Assembly (NCBI GenBank): GCA_030685025.1
Contig: JAUXWC010000205.1
Coordinates: 62,001-126,000, forward strand
From: Rhodoferax sp.
GTDB lineage: Bacteria > Pseudomonadota > Gammaproteobacteria > Burkholderiales > Burkholderiaceae_C
Direction: 5' to 3'
Length of the DNA: 64,000 bases
Of the stretch, positions 10,719-19,990 are shown piece by piece (the stretch's first letter is position 1; each line of letters begins with the position of its first letter). A program made the translations under genes and the position numbers. The notes beneath the pieces are model-generated. The model saw only the letters and a program-made list of their open reading frames with translations. It did no database searches and was not told where the DNA came from.

Positions 10719-12380
10719 ATGGCTCAATACGTTTTTTCCATGAACCGCGTCGGCAAGATCGTTCCGCCGAAGCGTCATATTCTCAAAGACATCTCGCTGA
10801 GTTTCTTCCCGGGCGCCAAGATTGGGGTGCTGGGGACCAATGGCTCGGGCAAATCCACGCTGCTGCGGATCATGGCTGGCGTGGACACCGAAATCGAGGG
10901 TGAAGCGATCCCGATGGCGGGCCTGAACATTGGTTACCTGCCGCAGGAACCGCAGCTCAACCCGGATCAGACGGTGCGTGAAAGCGTCGAGGAAGGCATG
11001 GGCGACGTATTCGCCGCCAAGGCCCGCCTGGAAGAAATCTATGCCGCTTACGCCGAGGAGGACGCCGACTTCGACAAATTGGCCGAGGAGCAGGGCAAGA
11101 TGGAGGCCATCATTGGCAGCGTCGGCACGGATTCGGAACACCAGCTTGAAATCGCCGCCGACGCCTTGCGCCTGCCGCCGTGGGACGCGCGTGTCGGCGT
11201 GCTGTCGGGGGGCGAAAAGCGCCGCGTGGCCTTGTGTCGGCTGTTGCTCTCCAAGCCCGACATGCTGCTGCTGGACGAACCGACCAACCACCTGGATGCC
11301 GAGTCGGTCGATTGGCTGGAGCAGTTCTTGCAACGTTACCCCGGCACCGTGGTGGCCATTACCCATGATCGTTACTTTCTGGACAACGCGGCCGAGTGGA
11401 TTCTGGAGCTCGATCGCGGTTCGGGCATTCCCTACAAGGGCAACTACAGCTCCTGGCTGGAGCAAAAGCAGGAACGCCTGACCCAGGAGCAAAAGGGTGA
11501 AGAATCCCGCGCCAAGGCCCTGAAGAAGGAGCTGGAGTGGTCGCGTCAGAACCCGAAGGCGCGCCAAGCCAAGAGCAAAGCCCGTCTGGCCCGCTTCGAG
11601 GAACTGTCCGACTTCGAGTACCAGAAGCGCAACGAGACCAACGAGATCTTCATCCCGGTGGCGGACCGCCTGGGCAACGAGGTGATCGAGTTTGTGGGCG
11701 TCAGCAAGTCCTTCGGCGACCGCCTGCTGATCGACAACCTGAGCTTCAAGGTGCCCGCTGGCGCCATCGTCGGCATCATCGGCCCCAACGGTGCGGGCAA
11801 GTCGACCCTGTTTCGCATGATTGCCGGCAAGGAGAAGGCCGACAGCGGGGAAGTCAAGATTGGATCGACTGTCAAGATGGCGTTTGTGGACCAGCATCGC
11901 GACGATCTGGCCAATGAGAAGACGGTCTGGGAAGACGTCTCGGGTGGCCTGGATATTCTCAATGTGGGCAAGTTCCAGATGGCCAGCCGAGCCTACTGCG
12001 GGCGCTTCAACTTTAATGGGGGCGATCAGCAAAAACGGGTCGGTACCCTGTCCGGCGGTGAGCGCGGCAGGTTGCATTTGGCCAAAACCCTGATTGCCGG
12101 TGGCAACGTATTGATGCTCGACGAGCCCTCCAATGACCTCGACGTAGAAACCCTGCGTGCCTTGGAAGATGCCTTGCTGGAGTTTGCCGGATCGGTCATG
12201 GTGATCAGTCACGACCGCTGGTTCCTGGACCGCATTGCGACACACATCCTCGCTTGCGAAGGCAATAGCCAGTGGACCTTCTTTGATGGCAACTACCAGG
12301 AGTACGAAGCGGACAAGAGGAAACGCCTTGGCGAGGAGGGCGCGAAGCCCAAGCGCATGCGTTTCAAGGCCCTGAAGTAG
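10719..12380 (+). CDS. ettA: Energy-dependent translational throttle protein EttA (ABC-F)
   Basis: 553 residues, matching the E. coli EttA length (555). Two ABC cassettes without membrane domains: Walker A GTNGSGKST (39-47), LSGGEKRRV and LLLDEPTNHLD in the first; GPNGAGKST, LSGGERGRLHLAKTL and VLMLDEPSNDLD in the second. ABC-F EttA binds the ribosomal E site and gates the first peptide bond according to the ADP/ATP ratio. The start MAQYVFSMNRVGK is conserved; the open frame 41 codons upstream is not. It lies between two DUF1631 paralogues, an arrangement whose meaning is unknown. Confidence 0.96.
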   Translation: MAQYVFSMNRVGKIVPPKRHILKDISLSFFPGAKIGVLGTNGSGKSTLLRIMAGVDTEIEGEAIPMAGLNIGYLPQEPQLNPDQTVRESVEEGMGDVFAAKARLEEIYAAYAEEDADFDKLAEEQGKMEAIIGSVGTDSEHQLEIAADALRLPPWDARVGVLSGGEKRRVALCRLLLSKPDMLLLDEPTNHLDAESVDWLEQFLQRYPGTVVAITHDRYFLDNAAEWILELDRGSGIPYKGNYSSWLEQKQERLTQEQKGEESRAKALKKELEWSRQNPKARQAKSKARLARFEELSDFEYQKRNETNEIFIPVADRLGNEVIEFVGVSKSFGDRLLIDNLSFKVPAGAIVGIIGPNGAGKSTLFRMIAGKEKADSGEVKIGSTVKMAFVDQHRDDLANEKTVWEDVSGGLDILNVGKFQMASRAYCGRFNFNGGDQQKRVGTLSGGERGRLHLAKTLIAGGNVLMLDEPSNDLDVETLRALEDALLEFAGSVMVISHDRWFLDRIATHILACEGNSQWTFFDGNYQEYEADKRKRLGEEGAKPKRMRFKALK

Positions 12381-12403
12381 TCCGACCTGATCGCGCGGGC
12401 ACC

Positions 12404-14818
12404 GTGAAAGCCGATTCGACCTCCTCGAACGGACCGCATGCGGACCTGTATCGCGTGGTGGTCAACGACGCCGTTGCCCGTTCCGAACACTTGATGGCCC
12501 GCGTGGTCGAGTCCACGCGACAGGTCTTGCAGTCGCGCGAGGATCGGGCGCACACCGTGGGCGAGCGCCATGCACTGGTGGAGGCGCGTCGGCAGCTCAA
12601 TAAGCTCGAATCGGTCCTGTGTGAACGCTACCCCAAGGCGCTACGGCAGGCACTGTCCGAAGGACTGTCAGTGGACGTGACGCGTTCGTTGTTCACGGTT
12701 CACTTCGACCAGCTTGAGTTGATGGATGAGGCGCAGGTCAGCGAGAGCGTCGAGCGTGCACGGGCCCAACAGTTGGTGGTTACCGTGTCGGAGGCCCCGC
12801 TGGCCGATCTGAACGCGCTGATCTGCGCGGCACAAGGCCTGTCGGCCGTGAACCCGGATCGCAATCCCTTGCGCCCGGAGTTGTACGTGCAGGCACTGCA
12901 AGCCGTGGTGTCCCAGATGCAGGTGTCCCATTTGGTGCGGCGCGACTGGATGTGGCACATGGCGGACGCGCTGGGGCGTGAATTGCGCGCGCTGTACCTG
13001 GAATTGATCGCACAGTTGCAGGCCGGAGGTGTGAAACCGGCCGGCTACGCAATTCGGCAGTCTTCGGGCGCTTATGCCTACGTGGGTTCTTCCGCCGCGC
13101 CTGGCCTCGGTACCGGGCAGGCGCCAGGATTCTCCCCGGCGCCATCGTCCTCAGGCTCCGATGGTCTTGGCCAGTCCGGTGTCAACCAGCAAAAGGCGGC
13201 GCCGCCGACCCGGATCGGGATGCCCGGTGGGGCCAAAGCACAGGACGAGTCGTTCCTGACCCTGGACCGGCTGCGCCGCCTGCTCGCTGGGGAACTCGGT
13301 GATGCCCAGTCGCCTGCGCGTCCCGAATCGTTTTCCGAGCGATTCTCGCGTGAATTCGACGCTCCAACTGTCGAGCATCAGGCACCCGTCTCGGATTTTC
13401 AGATGACCGTGCCAGCGGCGTTTGAAGCGCTCAAGGAGATGAACCAGGTGGACCGGATGATGGAGCGGCTGGGTACCCAGCGCGCCCGGACAGCCGTACC
13501 TGGGCAACACAACATTACCGTTGCGGCCAACGCCTCGCCAGGTGTGCCGGGCAGCGACGCCCTGGGGCTGGGCCAGGCGCTGAGTCTGGAGGTGGTTGCG
13601 CTGATGGTGGACAACATTGCCCGCGACAGCCGCCTGCTCGCGCCGGTCCAGAAGCTGGTCAAGCAACTTGAGCCCGCGTTGCTGCAACTGGCGTTGGTGG
13701 ATCCCCGGTTCTTCAGCGACAAGGATCATCCGGCGCGCCGCCTGTTGCAGGAAATCACCGATCGCAGCCTGGCGTTCGAAAGCGTCGAGTCGCGCGGGTT
13801 TGCGTCTTATCTGCAGCCGCTGCTGGACATTGCGCAACCCCTGGCGACGATGACCATCGAGAGCGAAGAGCCGTTTTCGAACGTTCTGACTCAGTTGACC
13901 GTGGCTTGGGCAGAGCGCGAACGCGCGCGGCAGGAAGAGCGCGGGCGCGCGGTCGAAGCGTTGCAGCGGGCCGAGCAGCGCAATTTGCTGGCGGCCAAGA
14001 TGGCCCGCGACATCGGCTTGTTGCCACAAGTCAGCGTGGTCCCGGCGGAAGTGTTCGCGTTTCTCAGTGGTCCCTGGGTGCAGGTCATGGCGCAGGCGAG
14101 CATGAACGACGGCAACGGCCACAATGATCCGGGCCGATACCGAGAACTGGTGGATGCCCTGTTGTGGAGTGCGCAGCCCGATCTGACCCGCAAGAATGTT
14201 GGCAAGCTGGTTCGCCTGATCCCCAAGCTGTTGAGCAAACTGCGTGAGGGCCTGGCCATGATCGACTATCCCGCCACGCAAACCAGCGCCTTTTTCGACG
14301 TGTTGATGAAGTTGCACCAGCACGCGTTCCGGCCCACACCCGCTGGCACGCAGGAAGCGCGTCCCAAGCCGGTCAGCAAGGTCGTTCTGCGCGACGATGC
14401 CGAGCCTTGGATCGCGCCCTCTGAAGCGCGGGAGTCCGGATTCATGGAGTCGGCGGTCGATCCCTCCGCGGACGAACTCCACGCCTTGGACGACGCCTCT
14501 GGAGACATGCTGGCCGCGACTGCCACGCCGATGCCTGCGCCACCAGTCGATGTGGGCAGCATGGCCATTGGCGTCTGGGTCGAGTTGCTGGTGGCCGGCA
14601 ACTGGGAGCGCACGCAGCTCTCGTGGGCCAGCCCGCACGGAACCTTGTTCCTGTTTACCAACTCGTACGGCAGCACCCAGTCCATGACCCGGCGTTCGCT
14701 GGACAAATTGCTGGCGCAGGGTGCCATGCGGGTCATTTCCCGGCAGACCGTGGTGGAGGGCGCGCTGGACGCCGTCGCGCAGGTGGCGATGCGCAACAGC
14801 GTGGATGTCAGGTTGTGA
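12404..14818 (+). CDS. DUF1631 family protein, copy B
   Basis: An 804-residue paralogue of the protein at 8350-10554. It shares NPLRPELYVQALQAV, VDPRFFSDKDHPARRLLQEITDRSLAF and the C-terminal WVELLVAGNWERTQLSWASP...SMTRRSLDKL block. A low-complexity linker (about residues 215-270, rich in Gly, Ser, Pro) separates N- and C-terminal halves. The start is a GTG 24 bases after ettA, suggesting cotranscription. The 3' end overlaps the convergent TAXI gene by 11 bases. Function unknown; the duplication around ettA looks old because the copies are strongly diverged. Confidence 0.8.
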   Translation: MKADSTSSNGPHADLYRVVVNDAVARSEHLMARVVESTRQVLQSREDRAHTVGERHALVEARRQLNKLESVLCERYPKALRQALSEGLSVDVTRSLFTVHFDQLELMDEAQVSESVERARAQQLVVTVSEAPLADLNALICAAQGLSAVNPDRNPLRPELYVQALQAVVSQMQVSHLVRRDWMWHMADALGRELRALYLELIAQLQAGGVKPAGYAIRQSSGAYAYVGSSAAPGLGTGQAPGFSPAPSSSGSDGLGQSGVNQQKAAPPTRIGMPGGAKAQDESFLTLDRLRRLLAGELGDAQSPARPESFSERFSREFDAPTVEHQAPVSDFQMTVPAAFEALKEMNQVDRMMERLGTQRARTAVPGQHNITVAANASPGVPGSDALGLGQALSLEVVALMVDNIARDSRLLAPVQKLVKQLEPALLQLALVDPRFFSDKDHPARRLLQEITDRSLAFESVESRGFASYLQPLLDIAQPLATMTIESEEPFSNVLTQLTVAWAERERARQEERGRAVEALQRAEQRNLLAAKMARDIGLLPQVSVVPAEVFAFLSGPWVQVMAQASMNDGNGHNDPGRYRELVDALLWSAQPDLTRKNVGKLVRLIPKLLSKLREGLAMIDYPATQTSAFFDVLMKLHQHAFRPTPAGTQEARPKPVSKVVLRDDAEPWIAPSEARESGFMESAVDPSADELHALDDASGDMLAATATPMPAPPVDVGSMAIGVWVELLVAGNWERTQLSWASPHGTLFLFTNSYGSTQSMTRRSLDKLLAQGAMRVISRQTVVEGALDAVAQVAMRNSVDVRL

Positions 14819-16130
14819 ACAGTTTTGCGCGCACCATCTCGATGTGGTTGCGCAGGGCGTAGAGTTCATCGGCATAGGACAAGGGCACCGAGATCTGCTC
14901 CACGCGGTGCTGAAGTTGCAGCAACTCGGCTCGCAAACTGTCGATCGAATCCGACGCGCGGGCCATTCGATCTTCGATGTCGCGCAACTGGCCATACCAC
15001 CGGAACACCCGCGAGCGCATTCTGAATTGGTACAGGGGCGGTACCACCCGACTGAGCGGCAGGATGATGGCAACGATCAGGCCCAGCGCCAGCCACATGC
15101 GCTCCATCAGATTGGCGATTGAAAAAGGCAGGTAGCGCTGCAGCAGGGGAACGCCGTTGCGCAGCGTTCGCTCCGCTTCCCGCGACAGCGGAAATTCAGC
15201 GGTGCTGGCATTGGGGAATTCCCTGGCGCGGCTGAACCACCCGGCCTTGCCGTGAATTTGCAGGGACGCCTGTGAAAACAATTGCAGTACTGCGGGGTGG
15301 ACGCTCTGGCGCGCCAGCAAGGTGGTGGTAGGGGCTACTAGGCGCACATCTTGCGGCGGCAGATCACGGGCCAGATCCACCACACCGCGCGGCAGGGTGA
15401 CCGGTGTCAGGAACGCCAGGCGGCGCGAGTAGGCTTCGTTCTGTGCGAAATCGAGCAGGCTCACGCCGGGCGTCTGCAGCAGCATCTGAACCATGGGTGA
15501 CTCTGGTGCCGAGGCAAACACCAGCGCATCAAGCTCGCCATCGAGGAAGGCCACCGTGGCCGGTGTCTGCTCCAGACGCGACAACTTGAGTGACCCGGTC
15601 TCCATGTGATTGACCTCAAACAAGGCGCGCATCAGGTTGGGCACGCCACTGCCGGCCGTGCCAACATTGAGGCGCAAGCCGGCCAGCGCGGGCAGCGCGT
15701 TCAGACGTCGGCCGGGCGCGGCCTTGTGCGTCGAGTCACTTCGGTAGAACAGCCAGATCGGCTCCACGAACAAGCTGCCCAGGGATACCAATGATGTTTC
15801 CTCGTCAGGCGGTGACTCGCTGCTGCCACCCTGAACAAACGCCAGGTCAACCTGCCCCTCTCGCAACAGGCGCAGGTTGTCACTGGCGCCCTGGCTGGAT
15901 CGCAGCGTGACCTCGATCCCATGCGCCTTGAGCGCCTGCGCGTAGCGCTTGCCAAACTCGGCATAAGCGCTTTGCTCCGGCCCGGTGGCCAGCGTGACGT
16001 GTTTCGGAGGATTGGGGTCCAGCCAGGCGTAGGCGGCCAGCAGCAGCGCCAGCGTCAGCAGCAGGAAGGGGCCGCCCGAGACCAGCAGCTCGCGCAGGGA
16101 CAGCAGGGCATCGCGCAGGTTCTTGGCCAT
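14808..16130 (-). CDS. TAXI-family TRAP transporter solute-binding-like protein with C-terminal anchor
   Basis: 440 residues. An N-terminal hydrophobic segment (about 18-36) is followed by a TAXI-type ligand-binding fold (HVTLATGPEQSAYAEFGKRYAQALK, then LRLLREGQVDLAFVQGG and LRLNVGTAGSGVPNLM). A second membrane segment (about 345-365) and a short coiled coil end the protein. TAXI proteins usually feed TRAP permeases, but no permease gene is nearby and the extra C-terminal anchor suggests a membrane-tethered sensor or orphan binding protein. Convergent with DUF1631 copy B, overlapping by 11 bases. Confidence 0.85.
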   Translation of the reverse strand: MAKNLRDALLSLRELLVSGGPFLLLTLALLLAAYAWLDPNPPKHVTLATGPEQSAYAEFGKRYAQALKAHGIEVTLRSSQGASDNLRLLREGQVDLAFVQGGSSESPPDEETSLVSLGSLFVEPIWLFYRSDSTHKAAPGRRLNALPALAGLRLNVGTAGSGVPNLMRALFEVNHMETGSLKLSRLEQTPATVAFLDGELDALVFASAPESPMVQMLLQTPGVSLLDFAQNEAYSRRLAFLTPVTLPRGVVDLARDLPPQDVRLVAPTTTLLARQSVHPAVLQLFSQASLQIHGKAGWFSRAREFPNASTAEFPLSREAERTLRNGVPLLQRYLPFSIANLMERMWLALGLIVAIILPLSRVVPPLYQFRMRSRVFRWYGQLRDIEDRMARASDSIDSLRAELLQLQHRVEQISVPLSYADELYALRNHIEMVRAKLFTT

Positions 16131-16155
16131 ATCGCTCGGTTGCAGTGGGCGCGGT

Positions 16156-17199
16156 CTACACCGGGCCGCGACGCGGCAGATCGCAGGCGGCGGGCCAATG
16201 GCTGGTGCCGATGGTCACACCGCGCGCGGCAGCAATGGCCCGCAGCACGGCGCGCGCCGTGACTTCGGCGGCCAGCGTGCCCAGCAGCATCATGCTGGCG
16301 GCTTTGCCGGACTGACCAGTTGCCAGTGCAAACAGGGTGTCGCCGTCGAGCATGGTGTGCACCGGGTTGATGGCGCGCGCCAGGCCGTCATGGGCGACTT
16401 GTGCAAGCCGCTGCGCCTGGGGTTTGCTCAGGATGGCGTCGGTGGCGATCACGCCGATGGTGGTATTGGTGCCGGCCAGCACCGGCGACATGGGCTCGCC
16501 CGCCAGCAGCGCGGCGCGGGTGTCTCGCAAGCGAAGGCCGTCGACGGTACGGGCGCCAGCGACGACCCAGCCGGTATCCGGGTCCACCACATCGCCCACT
16601 GCGTTGCAGGCCACGATCGCCCCGACGGTGATGCCTTCGACGCGCAATGAGGCCGTGCCGATGCCGCCCTTCATGGCGTGGGCGATGCCAAAGGCCTTGC
16701 CGACCAGGGCACCGGCACCGGCGCCTACGTTGCCCTCCAATGGGGCCGCGGCGCTTGCGGCCACACACGCGGCATAACCGGCGCGCGCGTCGGGGCGAAT
16801 GCGATAGTCGCCCACTGGCAAATCAAAAAGCACCGCTGCCGGCACGATCGGCACCAGCCCGAAGCCCACTGGCAGGCCAATGCCATGCTCTTCGAGCCAC
16901 TGCATGACACCGCTGGCAGCATCCAGGCCCCAGGCGCTGCCGCCCGATAGCGTGATGGCGTGCACCCGCTCAACCAGGTTCGAGGGCTGCAGCAGGTCGG
17001 TCTCGCGGGTACCGGGCGCCGCACCGCGCACGTCGACACCGGCTACCGCGCCTTGGCGCGCGATGATCACGCTGCAGCCGGTCGGGCGACGTGTATCGGT
17101 GAAGTGGCCAACCTCGATGCCAGCTACATCGGTGATGCTGCCAGGGACGGCACGTAACGGAACAGGAGGAGCGGACGGAACTGAGGCCATGATGGGCAA
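16156..17199 (-). CDS. P1 family peptidase (DmpA-like aminopeptidase/esterase)
   Basis: 347 residues of the peptidase S58/P1 family, whose members self-cleave into two chains and act as D-/L-aminopeptidases or amidases. Supporting segments: TDVAGIEVGHFTDTRRPTGCSVI at the N-terminus, ITLSGGSAWGLDAASGVM, GNVGAGAGALVGK, MKGGIGTAS (about 176-184) and VACNAVGDVVDP. No signal peptide is seen. The start may be M1 or M4. Substrate unknown. Divergent from rsuA. Confidence 0.85.
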   Translation of the reverse strand: MPIMASVPSAPPVPLRAVPGSITDVAGIEVGHFTDTRRPTGCSVIIARQGAVAGVDVRGAAPGTRETDLLQPSNLVERVHAITLSGGSAWGLDAASGVMQWLEEHGIGLPVGFGLVPIVPAAVLFDLPVGDYRIRPDARAGYAACVAASAAAPLEGNVGAGAGALVGKAFGIAHAMKGGIGTASLRVEGITVGAIVACNAVGDVVDPDTGWVVAGARTVDGLRLRDTRAALLAGEPMSPVLAGTNTTIGVIATDAILSKPQAQRLAQVAHDGLARAINPVHTMLDGDTLFALATGQSGKAASMMLLGTLAAEVTARAVLRAIAAARGVTIGTSHWPAACDLPRRGPV

Positions 17200-17244
17200 T
17201 TATCCACGTGCCCAAGGGCTGGCGTGTCTTGCGATACTCGGGGG

Positions 17245-17988
17245 ATGCAACTGCAAGATATTCTCTATTCGCAAGGTTTTGGCACCCGCCGGGTGTGCGC
17301 CGGCCTGATTCAACAGGGCCTGGTGCAGGTCTATGCTCAAGCGAGCGACGTCGTGCCGGTCGCCTGTGCTGATTCGGCCAAGGATTTCGTAGCCACCGGC
17401 TTGCACTTTCGGGTTCAGGGCGTGGACTGGTCTTACCACGACAAGGCCTACATCATGCTCAACAAGCCTGCGGCCACCGAGTGCTCCCAGAAACCGTCAA
17501 CCTACCCAAGCGTCTACACGTTGTTGCCGCCGCCCCTGCGCCAGCGACCACAAAAAGGTGCGGTTCAGGGTGTGCAGGCGGTTGGCCGGCTTGACCAGGA
17601 CACCACCGGACTCCTGTTGCTGACCGATGATGGCAAGTTCATTCACCGCATGAGCTCGCCCCGGCACCATGTGCCCAAGGTCTATGAGGTAACCGTCAAG
17701 CACGCGCTTGATGACGCGCAGGTCCAACGCCTGCTGGCCGGCGTCGTGCTGGATGACGATCCCAAACCGGTCCGGGCGGCGGCCTGCGAGGCAGTGTCGA
17801 GCCACTGCCTGCGGTTGACCCTGACCGAGGGCAAATACCATCAGGTCAAGCGCATGGTGGCGGCGGTCAGCAACCGGGCCGAAGCCCTGCACCGCGCCGA
17901 GATCGGTGGTCTGCGTTTGCCGAACGATCTTGCGCCTGGGCAGTGGCGCTGGCTGAGTGCCGACGACTTGGCAAACATCGCCGCTTGA
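17245..17988 (+). CDS. rsuA: 16S rRNA pseudouridine synthase (RsuA/RluB/E/F family)
   Basis: 247 residues. The catalytic aspartate is D117 in AVGRLDQDTTGLLLLTDDG; LNKPAATECSQK and GKYHQVKRM are the other family motifs. An S4-like N-terminus (MQLQDILYSQGFGTRRVCAGLIQQGLV) binds RNA. RsuA modifies 16S U516. The ATG at 17245 (after GGGG) is preferred to a GTG at 17224. The gene symbol is the best match by motif but RluE/F-type specificity cannot be excluded. Confidence 0.85.
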   Translation: MQLQDILYSQGFGTRRVCAGLIQQGLVQVYAQASDVVPVACADSAKDFVATGLHFRVQGVDWSYHDKAYIMLNKPAATECSQKPSTYPSVYTLLPPPLRQRPQKGAVQGVQAVGRLDQDTTGLLLLTDDGKFIHRMSSPRHHVPKVYEVTVKHALDDAQVQRLLAGVVLDDDPKPVRAAACEAVSSHCLRLTLTEGKYHQVKRMVAAVSNRAEALHRAEIGGLRLPNDLAPGQWRWLSADDLANIAA

Positions 17989-18020
17989 TCGCACCGACGG
18001 ATGGACTTGCCGTGACCCGC

Positions 18021-18803
18021 TCAGTACTTCGGGTCCGGCGCAAAGCTGCCGGGCGCGCCGGGAAATGGGTTGGGCCGGTCCGGATAGGGGCGCTGGCTGA
18101 TCACGCCCTGGGCAATCAGGTTGGCCCGACTGTCGTAGTAGACCGTGATAACTTCCGCCGGCGTGCCGCTGGCGCGTCGGAAGTCGGTGTAGCGGGTCGG
18201 CGCATCCATGCGCTCGCCGTGCCCGGTGCCCAGACGTGGTTCAGACTGCCTGGCAAGTGATTCGCCCTTGGCGCTGGCGGCCGTAGGGGGGCTGGCCTGG
18301 TCTGCGCGTTGGTCACGTGCGGCCTCATGGCTGACAGCGGGTGAGGGCGGGGGTGGTGGCTCGGCCTCCCGAAACACCGCCACACCGATGACGCCGACGT
18401 GCGCGGGACGCAAGGTGCGCACGGCGTAGCTGTCGTCCAGGCTGGTGAAATAGAAGGCCGCCACCTCGTCCATGCTCTTGCGCCAGCCTGACACCTCGGC
18501 GCTTTGCCACGGCGACAACACATAGCCGGATTGGTTGGGCGCCGCAGTTTGCCCCGAAATCGCGTTGATGCCATCGACCGACAGCACGGTCAATACCCGT
18601 GCATCGGTCTTGTTGCGCAGCGATACCGCGTAGCGGTTGCCGGGGGTGCCCGCGACGTAGAGGCGGCCACGGTGGCGGTAGATGTCGAGTTTTTCGCCGG
18701 TGCTGCGGTCGAAGATGGAAACGTCGACACGTGCACCCGCGTCGGCCAGGCCGGCACAACCCGCCAGCAAGGCCGCGGCAATCAGGGAGGCAAGAAGTTT
18801 CAT
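18021..18803 (-). CDS. Putative lipoprotein of unknown function
   Basis: 260 residues beginning with a lipoprotein signal, lipobox LLAGC with C16 as the lipidated residue. The middle (RLYVAGTPGNRYAVSLRNKTDARVLTVLSVDGINAISG) resembles a beta-sandwich domain seen in many exported proteobacterial proteins. A Pro/Ala-rich linker (about 150-185) precedes a C-terminal YYDSRANLIAQGVI segment. No known enzymatic motif. A palindromic repeat follows within 20 bases upstream of its start. Confidence 0.75.
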   Translation of the reverse strand: MKLLASLIAAALLAGCAGLADAGARVDVSIFDRSTGEKLDIYRHRGRLYVAGTPGNRYAVSLRNKTDARVLTVLSVDGINAISGQTAAPNQSGYVLSPWQSAEVSGWRKSMDEVAAFYFTSLDDSYAVRTLRPAHVGVIGVAVFREAEPPPPPSPAVSHEAARDQRADQASPPTAASAKGESLARQSEPRLGTGHGERMDAPTRYTDFRRASGTPAEVITVYYDSRANLIAQGVISQRPYPDRPNPFPGAPGSFAPDPKY

Positions 18804-18820
18804 GGTGTTTCCTGATGTTT

Positions 18821-18851
18821 TGCGGGACAGACCTTTAGCTCTGTCCTCAAC
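18821..18851 (-). repeat. Palindromic element, copy (a)
   Basis: On the minus strand: GTTGAGGACAGAGC, four bases, then GGTCTGTCCCGCA. The GGACAGA/TCTGTCC arms can form a hairpin. Flanks (ACATCCGACAA before, TCAGG after) are also shared with the copy at 19717. It lies between the lipoprotein and hydrolase genes. Confidence 0.8.
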
Positions 18852-18923
18852 TGTTTGTCGGATGTTGGCTGTGAATCGGTCAGTCGTATACGGCTGGCGC
18901 GACCAAACGGGGTTAAACCTGAC

Positions 18924-18942
18924 GCTCTGTCCTCAACTGATC
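18924..18942 (-). repeat. Palindromic element, half copy (b)
   Basis: Only the left half (GTTGAGGACAGAGC on the minus strand, preceded by GATCA as in the ntrB-ntrC copy) is present; the right half is missing. It lies just after the hydrolase stop codon. Confidence 0.65.
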
Positions 18943-18958
18943 GTCGCAATCGCGCGCT

Positions 18959-19822
18959 TCAAGGCTGCTCGGCCAGGAAGCGGGTGATGTGCGCGGTGGT
19001 CAGTTGGGTCTGATCGCGATGCGGCGAGTGGCCGCAGGCTGGCAGTCTGATACGTTCGATTTGATGGGCGGGCAGCAATATCTGGTCGATCTGATCCATG
19101 CTGCCGTAGGGGTCGTCAGTACCTTGAATCGCCAATGCCGGCGCATGCAGGCTTCGGCAATCGAGCCGGATGTCAAAACTGCGGAATCCTTGACTCAGCC
19201 ACACATCGTTCCACTGCCAGAAGGCGCAATCGACATCGGCATGGTAGGGCGCCAGGCGCGCGCGCAACTCGCCGGACTCAAAGGCCACGCGCGCCTGTTC
19301 AATCGACTGCACCGAGATGTCTTCGACCATCACGTGTGGTGCCATCACGACGCAGGCCGCCACGGCGTGTCGGCTGGCGTGCAACAAGGCGATGCTGGCC
19401 CCATCGGAGTGGCCCAACAGCACCGGCGCCACCAGGCCCAATTCGTCCAGCAAGGCGGGTAACACGGTCCAGGCTTCGTGGTGCATGTAGTCCGGCCGCA
19501 GTCGCCCACTGCGTTGTCCATGCGCGCGGGCGGGCGGGCCACGCACATCCGGTACCGGGTCGGATTGGCCGTAGCCCCGGCGGGAGTAGACCCAGCCTTC
19601 GCGCCCGGTGGCCTGGCACACCTGCTTGGGCCAGTCGCGCCACATGGCGACCGAGCCCAGCCCTTCGTGCAGGAACACGATCGGCGTCTTGCGCGCCGGC
19701 GGACATCCGACAATCGGTTGAGGACAGAGCGTCGCAACGCTACGGTCTGTCCCGCAAAGGCTCAGGTTAGCCGCGATGTGCTGCACCTCCAATTGCGCCC
19801 GATCAACTTCAATTCGCCTCAT
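18959..19822 (-). CDS. Alpha/beta hydrolase with a repeat-derived insertion
   Basis: 287 residues from the ATG at 19822 (MRRIEVDRAQLEVQ). Alpha/beta hydrolase hallmarks: IVFLHEGLGSVAMWRDWP, nucleophile elbow LLGHSDGAS, acid region GTDDPYGSMDQ and catalytic histidine in CGHSPHRDQ. Residues 22-36 are encoded by a palindromic repeat element (19717-19756) that is in frame and open, sitting between the first strand and the HEG oxyanion region. The long open frame upstream of 19822 shows no similarity. Substrate unknown. Confidence 0.8.
   Translation of the reverse strand: MRRIEVDRAQLEVQHIAANLSLCGTDRSVATLCPQPIVGCPPARKTPIVFLHEGLGSVAMWRDWPKQVCQATGREGWVYSRRGYGQSDPVPDVRGPPARAHGQRSGRLRPDYMHHEAWTVLPALLDELGLVAPVLLGHSDGASIALLHASRHAVAACVVMAPHVMVEDISVQSIEQARVAFESGELRARLAPYHADVDCAFWQWNDVWLSQGFRSFDIRLDCRSLHAPALAIQGTDDPYGSMDQIDQILLPAHQIERIRLPACGHSPHRDQTQLTTAHITRFLAEQP
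19717..19756 (+). repeat. Palindromic element, copy (c), inside a coding sequence
   Basis: GTTGAGGACAGAGC, 13 bases, GGTCTGTCCCGCA. The element is read through in frame by the hydrolase gene on the minus strand, adding about 14 residues. The 13-base spacer closely resembles that of copy (e). Confidence 0.8.
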
Positions 19823-19990
19823 GGACCGCATGTTACGACAGCCGCCGCGCAGCCAGGGCCTGGACTGCCAAGCTTGCGTTCCCTGGCCGTTAATGGGTAA
19901 CGCCAGCTCAGGAATAGAGGTGTTCACGTCCCGCAAGGACCCGGGTTTGTTGTTATTCTCGGTGGCTTCACGGCACCATAGTCCCATGGC

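Noticed and set aside
10194-12245. A 683-codon minus-strand frame antisense to ettA and the end of DUF1631 copy A.
   Set aside because: EttA on the plus strand is unambiguous; the reverse frame has shadow composition and no known domain.
13151-15073. A 640-codon open frame on the minus strand antisense to the second DUF1631 gene.
   Set aside because: Its product is low in family-like motifs, rich in Arg/Leu/His, and the opposite strand carries a recognised protein; it is a GC-rich shadow.
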